Shown: positions 57,292 through 64,000 of the stretch, piece after piece
Numbering within the stretch: the stretch's first letter is position 1
Layout of the letters: every line of letters begins with the position of its first letter
Assembly: GCA_025331125.1 (NCBI GenBank)
Contig: JAOALB010000184.1
Span: 1-64,000 of the forward strand
Direction of reading: 5' to 3'
Source: Mycogone perniciosa
Lineage: Eukaryota > Ascomycota > Sordariomycetes > Hypocreales > Hypocreaceae
DNA: 64,000 nucleotides
Made by a program: the position numbers and the translations under genes
Notes under the pieces: generated by a model
What the model saw: the letters and a program-made list of their open reading frames with translations, nothing else
Told to the model about the DNA's origin: nothing
The model's database searches: none

Positions 57292-57808
57292 TTAACCTTC
57301 AAGTTTGTGAACGGCATAGAAGCACGTTCACAGCATATGCTTATTATGTTACATCAACCACCGATATTGTACAGATGACGACTCTGCCTCTACTGCTCTT
57401 CGCTATACCCTCCGACAACACAAAGCTGCCTTATCAAAGCCTGGGTCACTGGGCTCCAAACCCCCATATGCATATTATTGCTCTACACTCCGCAGAGTAG
57501 TATTATGCTTCGTCCCCTCAGTCCCCCCTCTTTGCCCAGAGCGCGTGGCCCATATAACCCAATGAAGATGGAAAATCTGCCCTGGTGAGTGCATATATGT
57601 ACGCACATGCATGTCTTGTCACTCTATGGCGTTTTTGTGGGTACCCGTGTGATTTGTTATGACTAGAAAAGATACTGAAGCTGATACCCAACAAAGGGTA
57701 TAAAGTCCCTCATCTCTCCCCATTGTCAAGAAAACGCATCATCTATGAACTTGCAACTCATTCCTCTTCAGTTTCTATACCAGTTTATTTTGTATTGTTG
57801 TTGACATC

Positions 57809-58272
57809 ATGACTACTGCTTCCTCTCGTGCTGCCTTCCTCGAGGAGGTTCACAATAGCCGTGATATCGACAGATTCATCGAGCTATTCGCTGGCAACGT
57901 GAAGCTCAGTGATTACGGTAAGGCCAACACAACACTCACACAAACTATCTCATTATAGGAGAGCTGGCTGTGCTAACGGGGTATTTAAAAGTGCTCGGCA
58001 TTGTTGACTTCCCCAAGCAAAGCATTCGGGACTTCTACAGCAGCTTCTGGAGCGGCAATGGGGATGTCACATTCCGTACGCGACATGCCCATGGCTCTGA
58101 CGACTTGTTCGCGTGGGAGGTTGATCTGATCTTTGTCGCTGGCGATGACATTGACAAGATTGGCGTCAAGAAGGGACAAAACGTTGTCATGAAGGGTGTT
58201 TCACTGCAGCGATGGGAGAATAACCAGATCATTGAGCAAAAGGACTACTTCTTTGTAGACAGCGCCAAATAA
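57809..58272 (+). CDS. SnoaL/NTF2-like small protein
   Basis: Exons 57809-57917 and 57992-58272 encode 129 residues. Two acceptors keep frame. I prefer the later one because GCTAAC, a good branch site, lies 15 bases before it and the alternative would give a 41-bp intron. The N-terminal helices (FLEEVHNSRDIDRFIELFAGNVKL), the FYSSFWSGNGDVTFRTRHAHG hairpin and the VVMKGVSLQRWENNQIIEQKDYF strands fit a cone-shaped SnoaL/NTF2-like fold. Members include polyketide cyclases, isomerases and ligand-binding proteins. No pathway partner is adjacent. Confidence 0.82.
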
Positions 58273-58970
58273 ATTCCTGGAGCTTGACTTTTTACCTACT
58301 CTACTTTCTGCTTCCGATATATCGTCAAGTGCTTTATGTGAATGTAAAGTGGCTTCTCACAGCTCAACAGTCCGAGAGCTCACACATAGGATACCTTCCA
58401 AAGAAGCCGACCTTGCTACCTAGTGTTTTTTGTTTTCATTTAGAATTCCTTTACATTCTACGGGTTTCCATCTTTAACTGGCAGTCTCTGACAGCTGGCA
58501 AAACGTGCTGTGTGTGGGAGGGTTGCCTTGGAGACTGGCCACCTGGCGAACACCTACTAAAACCCAACTTCAATTTTTTCCTCTTCTCTTCAAAACAAAC
58601 ACCATTTCAATTTACATTGATCGGTATTTGTACTTGGCAGCCAAGTGGTTCATCACCACATTCTGCACACGGCAGGTATTTACCCTCTCTGAAACGTACT
58701 TGATGTTTTACATCTCACTGACTCGGGACATAACAGGAACGCAAGTCAACAAAGAACCTCCTTGGAGACAATCTTCATCCGATTCCCAAGAAAGACGAGG
58801 AATTGAGGAGCTATACAAAGCCTCACTTGGCGTTCGAAACCCATCAGGCACATATCCCTCCCCCCTTCATAGCGACCTTGGCGTCAAGCTTGAAAATCGG
58901 GATATTAACCACCCAAAGAACACAAGAGAAAGCAATTCATGACCAAGCTTCCTACCTCAAGACAAAGATC
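58273..58970. other. Intergenic, no supported gene
   Basis: About 700 bp of 3' and 5' flanking sequence. Frames are open in places but not convincing. Confidence 0.45.
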
Positions 58971-59834
58971 ATGGCTAACGACGAGTACTCATTTCTCAAG
59001 ATCCGCTATGTTCCAGCGCCTCAACCCGCCGAAGAGCAGAATGCACACCTGCGTTTTCCGGCTGTAATGGACTGTGGCACGGAGTTTGAAAAGGGACGCA
59101 TGTTGGTGACCCCCTTCTATGTCGATCTTCACGAAGTTCCTGATGATGAAGTCCAAAAAATGGTAGCACGCGTTGTGCAACAGATTGAATCCGACGAGAG
59201 TGGCGATGAGAATGAGGATGAGGACGAGGACGAGAGTGACAGCGATATTTCCTGGGGAACTGTCGAGCAATACGGCACCTTATGCTACCGCCTCCTCTGC
59301 AGAATCAAGGACCTGCATCGAGCATACACCAGAGTCCCCAAGTTCTTTGGTAATATTCCTATCCAAGGTGATAACCCCTTCATCGTTGCGCTTACGCAAG
59401 TCGCCCTCCGCCGACGACACATTCAGGTGCTGAAGAACCGAATCTGGTACGCCTGCAAAGAATGGCATCGACACCTAACCAAGATGCAAGACTGCGAACT
59501 CTTTCTCAAGGACTTCCAAAGCGCCGCAGAGGAGGGCGGACCCCGACGCTTCAACGACGCTTACGATTTGGCATGGAGACAGAACGCAGTGGCGACGTAC
59601 TTCGTCCCGAAGACGATGGCTTCCGAGAGCCACGATCGATGCTACAAAATGAGGGTTAACGAGAAGCGAGTTATGGAGAGTCTGAACGTTGCGTGCGACA
59701 AGCTGATGGATGCAGAGCCGGAACCTGATTCCGTGGCCTGGCTCAGCTGTCTTCACACAGTCGAGGACTTCTACGCCATGGAGGGCCAGGAGACGAGCGT
59801 CGCTACGCAGACCATGCTGGGTAGGGTGATGTAG
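58971..59834 (+). CDS. Uncharacterised acidic-helical protein (287 aa)
   Basis: A single exon starting at ATG 58971, chosen because the frame is protein-like from MANDEYSFLKIRYVP onward and the leader before it is not. It contains an Asp/Glu/Ser tract (about 71-95) between an N-terminal domain with PFYVDLHEVPDDEVQKMVARVVQQI and a helical C-terminal part (RLLCRIKDLHRAYTRVPKFF, CKEWHRHLTKMQDCELFLKDF). I do not recognise the family. The frame stays open for 49 further codons after the TAG at 59832-59834, up to a TGA at 59982-59984, and those codons look coding (MLWGDWEHLFQEQPLSG). Confidence 0.75.
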   Translation: MANDEYSFLKIRYVPAPQPAEEQNAHLRFPAVMDCGTEFEKGRMLVTPFYVDLHEVPDDEVQKMVARVVQQIESDESGDENEDEDEDESDSDISWGTVEQYGTLCYRLLCRIKDLHRAYTRVPKFFGNIPIQGDNPFIVALTQVALRRRHIQVLKNRIWYACKEWHRHLTKMQDCELFLKDFQSAAEEGGPRRFNDAYDLAWRQNAVATYFVPKTMASESHDRCYKMRVNEKRVMESLNVACDKLMDAEPEPDSVAWLSCLHTVEDFYAMEGQETSVATQTMLGRVM

Positions 59835-60307
59835 GGATTCGCCACTATGCTGTGGGGTGACTGGGAGCACCTGTTTCAGGAGCAGCCTCTCTCGGGTGTC
59901 GTCATGGACTATTGCCGGGATATTATGCTGTTGAAGAGGGCGCAGCTGTCGTCGAATGACGGGAAATGGCCACGCATGTCCTGAATACCGAGTGGAGAGA
60001 TCCAAGTTGTATGTTCAACAGACAATGGAGAATGATGGGAGGTGACTATGAACAGGTTTCGGACAGTAGCTAGCACGGTAGCAGCATCATGTATGGATTG
60101 TGAGAATAATCACCAGACGCTACGGACGCTCTATAATTGTTCTAAATAAGTGGTGTCTTCATGTTGTTTCATGTCCTTTCATCTTGAGACGTCCCTCCAT
60201 CCCGGGTTGTATATCCTTCTTTTGTAATGTCTATAATACCTTCTCACCATCATCATATCCATAGCCAAAATGACCATAAAAGCCCTCGCCACATACACCA
60301 TCTCGAG

Positions 60308-61368
60308 CTAACGATCACGGCCCAGGCGCTCCTCGTCGTCATGTACTAGCTCGTACGCAGGTCGGAACGTTTTGGCGCTGTCATCTAATGCCAGGGCGGG
60401 ATTTGGCCGTGTGTCGTATAAGCCGCCAAGGGACGTGAAGCCTTGGTTATATAAGCTGCAAAAGGGAATGTCAAGATGTCGGATGAACTGTGAACATGTT
60501 AGTCACGCCTACGCCCTGCTATTTTCAACACCAAACAATATCAAGCAATCGAGACCCATTTCAGACCATGAGGCCGGGAAAAGACGGAGGGGAACAAGGT
60601 CAGGACAGAGCAGACTTACACCCCAAATCTCGGCGTACTGCCAATCTATCACCGGATGCACCCTCATAATCTGCGGCCAATCCCCATCCGTCGGCGCAAA
60701 GTCCGTCAATGACTCGGCGTGCGGATCAGTCCTCCTTGTACCCATGAATACAGCCTTCACATCTGGCTTTTCTGCGATGTAGGCTTCGAGGGCAGGCCGC
60801 ATGGCCATGGCGTAGCGGTTTAGGTCGAGGTGGTATTCGGTAGTGGAGGCGGCAACGAAGGATTCGACTTCGGGGAAGGGGTGTTTGGAGACGATATAGA
60901 TTGCCTTGAGGGTTTGAGGCGAGGATGATGTGTTGTTCGGTTGTGCGATGTCGGTGTTTGAGTCGGCGTTGGTTTCGGAGGCGGAGGGTCGAGTAGGCAA
61001 GCAGGCCAAGATCAATATCAACAGCACAAGACAGTCCTTTCCCCCATTATAGCTCAGAGAAAGCTGCTCAGGTCTGTGTATACGCAAGAAGTCCCAAGTC
61101 AGTCCACTGCCCTCATCCCAAGACCCCCCTCCCTTAGCACGGACCAAACGCACCTGTATCGCCTCAGCGCCTCCTCAATAATGGCAATTGAGTGTCTCGT
61201 ACGACTCTGCACACTCCACAACACCTTATCGTCCGTCTTCTCGTCCAGGAAAGCCAACACCTTGCGCCTCAACTCGTAGCATATCGCAGGCAGCGCGCGA
61301 GCCGCACCCGCCGCTGCCGCATCGGATGGCGCGGGCGGCTTTGCGACGACGCCATTGGGGCCGGACAT
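60308..61368 (-). CDS. FAD1: FAD synthase (FMN adenylyltransferase)
   Basis: Three minus-strand exons (61368-61154, 61073-60620, 60487-60308) give 282 residues in phase, with consensus GTAAGT at the second donor. The PAPS-reductase-like fold is clear: the pyrophosphatase-loop motif LSLSYNGGKDCLV (about 76-88), FMGTRRTDPH, and after the last splice CSLYNQGFTSLGGLYDTRPNP, the flavin-binding end typical of yeast Fad1. It adenylates FMN with ATP to make FAD. It is housekeeping, essential in yeast. The start is the ATG before SGPNGVVAKP. An upstream in-frame Met at 61461 would add a non-conserved leader. Confidence 0.93.
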
Positions 61369-61715
61369 TGTTGGATTTTCGGCTTTTTGATGCTTTCTCG
61401 ATCGGTTCGTGCGGTTTCTACATAGCGATCTAGGGACTTGGTAAAAAGAAAAAAGGGCCAAAGAAAAGAGGGAAATGTGCGAGGCTGAAAGGAAGTGTAG
61501 GGATTTTTTTGCCTCGGTCCGTTAGTGAGGACAGACAGGACAGCCTTTCACGTTTCGATGCGTTTCCGTCTGTCGGAGAGGACCCCGTGGGGTAAATAAT
61601 GGTATGCTTACCTCAGCATGGACTTGGCGGGGCCGAAAGGTCCGCTATGACGGCATTAAGCTTCGTTCACTGATCACCTTCATCTTCATCTTCAATTCTT
61701 CATCGCAACATTGTC

Positions 61716-62057
61716 ATGTCGTCTTTTAAGAATATCCTTCCAATCGTTTGCCCTATGGATAGTACGAAGTACCATGCATCAAATAAACCTATGCGCATGT
61801 TTCCATTCTCATCCAAAATCACCAAAACAGTCAGTCGACTCTGGGCCAATCCGTTCTCACTTGCGCCATCAAACGCCATGCGAGGAAACAAACCAATAGT
61901 AGAACAACCAGTTGCGCCTCTTGTGCAAAATTGGCAGGGTATCTTCACAGACATGCATTCCTCCTCGCATCTCCCATTGACCTTCCAGGCTCCAAGTACC
62001 AACCTAGCATCGATTACACCTCCCAGGTCATGGTTTATCCGTATTCCTAGGGCATAG
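61716..62057 (+). CDS. Possible small hypothetical protein (113 aa)
   Basis: The frame starts MSSFKNILPIVCPMD in a good initiation context after a CTTCATCTTCATCTTC pyrimidine-rich leader. The product is Pro/Ser-rich with no recognised domain. It would overlap the 3' end of the convergent 2EXR gene by 30 bases. Codon bias is weak, so this may be spurious. Confidence 0.3.
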   Translation: MSSFKNILPIVCPMDSTKYHASNKPMRMFPFSSKITKTVSRLWANPFSLAPSNAMRGNKPIVEQPVAPLVQNWQGIFTDMHSSSHLPLTFQAPSTNLASITPPRSWFIRIPRA

Positions 62058-64000
62058 CCTAAACGCCGAGTTGAAGATTGGTTCATCATTCTCACTGTCG
62101 CTGTCCCCCCAAGCTTGGTTCATCCAGTCCAGCGAATCTTGCTTGGGCAACTTCTCCTCCGCAAGTCGCATCCAGCCCAGGGCTTCGACTCCCTCAAAGT
62201 CTGGTCCCCAGTCCAGTGAATCACACTCATTCTGCAAGACTCGCAGAAAGTGATTAACCCTGTTCCCAGGGGTCCATTCGACGACATCTTCTTGATTGTA
62301 AACCCCAAGTGCAGCCTTTTGCGACCTCAGCCACCACAGCTGTCGTTTGCCGCCGTCATCAGACATCAGCTCGAGTTCTTCGCAATGTGTCACACGTTTC
62401 CACGGAGCCACCGACTCTTGCTGTCTCGCTGCCTCGAATCGCCAGTGGACATGATTTCCAGGCCATGAGTCTGGGCTTTTGCTCGAGTCGCCTTTGAGAA
62501 TATGCTCAATAGGGGAATGGTTGGTCCAGCCTTCCACAATAAAATATAACTTCTTGACCCCTGCGTGGGTATTGGTTCCAGGGTGCTCTCTCGGTAGAGG
62601 CTTATGAAGCCTGTTGACAATGACCGGCATCAGCGAGACTTGCGCAGCGTCGTCCTCACCCTCCACATCGTCGCTCAAGCTGAACTGTGGCATCATCAAT
62701 ACCTCCTTCGGGACCAGAACGCCAATATTCCGAGAAGAGTGTCCAGGACCATGCGCGATCGTGAAGGCGTTTGCGGCTGGCAGTTGCGGGACCTGGGTCG
62801 GTGGAAAGCACAAGACAACCAAATCCTCTGCAGGAATCCAGTCAAAGGTCTGAAAGTCAAGGCGCCGTCTACCAGGTTCAGCTTCGTCGCCCTGTGAACT
62901 GCATCTCGAACGTAATGATTGTTGTCCGTAGTACGTCTCAACAGCGAGGCGCGCCTCCCGACAAGTTGCCAGCAATTTGTACACAACTTGGTAGCCGGAT
63001 TCGCGGGTGTTTGTGGGATATACCCGGAACTCCTTGCTCGACCACGAATGCGCCAGATGTCGCTTTCGCTGATGGTTCAAGACTTCGAAGAAATGGACCG
63101 TCGGTCTAATCGGCAGGCATTCCGTCCAGATCTTGAATCGGATCTCTGGCGGAAGCTGTTGAAAGTGATGGAACATGGGCTGAGACGCATGGTTGTCTTG
63201 TTCGCAATCCTCAACAACACTGCTTCGCCTGCTGGCGTGTTCTTCCATCTCTTTTTCAATCAAGGGAACCTGGTCCAGCACCCACCGCAAAAGCAACCCA
63301 TGGCGCTCTGATCTGTCCAAGGCAAACCGATAGGCATGCGTCTTGCGCGTGAACTCTGAAATGCAGTACTCCCGCTTAGTGTTCGCATTGAGTCGTCTCT
63401 CGGCCTCGGCCAACTGGCGCTCGCACTCCTCCATCTCGTACCGATCGCATCCTCGCTGGGTACTCCGTCTGATCTGATATTTGAGATCCTCGTACGCTTC
63501 CTCTGCCCGACGCCGCTCGTCCTTCCGTCGTGTGACCTCGATGCTAGAGAGGCGGCAGATATCGTTGGTGGCGGTTCTAACGCTTTCAAACGGCCGCAAC
63601 ACTCTGGATTTGACAAGGTGCGACAGAGCCTCCTCGTAGCCCGGCTGGCAGGTCTCAAGCCATTTGTCGTACTCATCGTGTCTTGCAAATTCGTAATTCA
63701 GGTACTCGACCCATGTTGTGAGCTTGTCCTGCCGATCCACATTCCTGCTAAATCCAGACGGTGGTTTATTGAATGAGGGGGGCAGCTCGAAGCCGTGGCG
63801 CTCGAGGCGGGAGCTGAGTTCTTCGACGTAGGAGGGGAATCTATCCGGTACCCTGTAGGCTCGCTGGTGGGCGCGAAAGGTCTGCCATCGGGAAAATTGC
63901 CTGCTGAAGACCTGCCACTCCTCTGACCGGTCTTGCCAGTAGGCTAGAATGTCGCGGTACTGGCCCGGAGCATGGACAATGTCCTCGAGTAAGCGCAGCG
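62028..64000 (-). CDS. 2EXR-domain protein, 5' end beyond window
   Basis: The minus-strand frame is open from the window edge (64000) to a stop at 62028, about 657 codons, with no start before the edge, so it is truncated here. The N-terminal part carries Trp/Arg-rich segments (YRDILAYWQDRSEEWQVFSRQF, AHQRAYRVPDRFPSYVEEL) and a coiled-coil stretch. A 2EXR-type domain follows, opening with FHHFQQLPPEIRFKIWTECLP and including VVYKLLATCREARL. The end is acidic. Proteins of this type are abundant in filamentous ascomycetes and their function is unknown. No intron is seen in this part. Confidence 0.85.
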   Translation of the reverse strand, partial: LRLLEDIVHAPGQYRDILAYWQDRSEEWQVFSRQFSRWQTFRAHQRAYRVPDRFPSYVEELSSRLERHGFELPPSFNKPPSGFSRNVDRQDKLTTWVEYLNYEFARHDEYDKWLETCQPGYEEALSHLVKSRVLRPFESVRTATNDICRLSSIEVTRRKDERRRAEEAYEDLKYQIRRSTQRGCDRYEMEECERQLAEAERRLNANTKREYCISEFTRKTHAYRFALDRSERHGLLLRWVLDQVPLIEKEMEEHASRRSSVVEDCEQDNHASQPMFHHFQQLPPEIRFKIWTECLPIRPTVHFFEVLNHQRKRHLAHSWSSKEFRVYPTNTRESGYQVVYKLLATCREARLAVETYYGQQSLRSRCSSQGDEAEPGRRRLDFQTFDWIPAEDLVVLCFPPTQVPQLPAANAFTIAHGPGHSSRNIGVLVPKEVLMMPQFSLSDDVEGEDDAAQVSLMPVIVNRLHKPLPREHPGTNTHAGVKKLYFIVEGWTNHSPIEHILKGDSSKSPDSWPGNHVHWRFEAARQQESVAPWKRVTHCEELELMSDDGGKRQLWWLRSQKAALGVYNQEDVVEWTPGNRVNHFLRVLQNECDSLDWGPDFEGVEALGWMRLAEEKLPKQDSLDWMNQAWGDSDSENDEPIFNSAFRLCPRNTDKP

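Noticed and set aside
1..64000. tRNA, rRNA or CRISPR elements
   Set aside because: By eye I found no convincing A/B-box pair, rRNA block or regularly spaced repeats. A tRNAscan run would be needed to exclude tRNAs.

Overview
This is a stretch of a filamentous ascomycete nuclear genome (Pezizomycotina). The evidence is short GT-AG introns of about 50-80 bp in most genes, one apparent GC-AG intron, HET-domain and NACHT/ankyrin genes, a GH71/CBM24 mutanase, AT-rich TpA-rich islands that look RIP-mutated, and LTR remnants. A Sordariomycete, perhaps Hypocreales, is my guess from protein flavour only. No tRNA, rRNA or CRISPR array was seen.

Layout. 1-3.0 kb: LTR-retrotransposon debris, including a solo LTR with a perfect 5-bp target duplication, and an AT-rich island. 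3.0-8.1 kb: acyl-CoA thioesterase-like protein, secreted GH18 chitinase, secreted cupredoxin. 9.9-11.9 kb: HET-domain protein. 14.8-17.0 kb: secreted alpha-1,3-glucanase (GH71 + CBM24). 17.7-26.8 kb: a coiled-coil protein, a Rieske/AIF-like oxidoreductase, and a divergent DUF3425/bZIP regulator and SDR pair. 26.9-33 kb: a secreted necrosis-inducing-like protein (NPP1/NLP) whose 3' end is copied in inverted orientation around an AT-rich core carrying a telomere-like repeat, an ADP-ribosylglycohydrolase, and a second AT-rich island with another telomere-like repeat. 33.2-36.2 kb: a decayed NACHT-WD40 gene. 39.1-41.7 kb: a ferric reductase.

42.0-53.6 kb is the most interesting part. It holds three neighbouring genes: a 1000-residue ankyrin-subtilase fusion (minus strand), a 314-residue Gly-rich protein of unknown function (plus), and an 1816-residue NLR-like protein (plus). 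The last combines an alpha/beta-hydrolase-like domain without its nucleophile serine, a NACHT-like domain without a Walker A lysine, a long ankyrin array and a ZZ zinc finger. With the HET gene and the dead NACHT-WD40 gene nearby, this resembles a fungal allorecognition/innate-immunity neighbourhood. The protease + unknown protein + sensor arrangement is a candidate new system.

53.7-64 kb returns to ordinary genes: FMN reductase, dynactin p25, a SnoaL-like protein, an unknown acidic protein whose frame stays open past a TAG stop, FAD synthase (FAD1), and a 2EXR-domain protein cut by the window edge. The variant motif TACGGAGTA/TACTCCGTA, often doubled, recurs in at least 16 places, nearly all intergenic.
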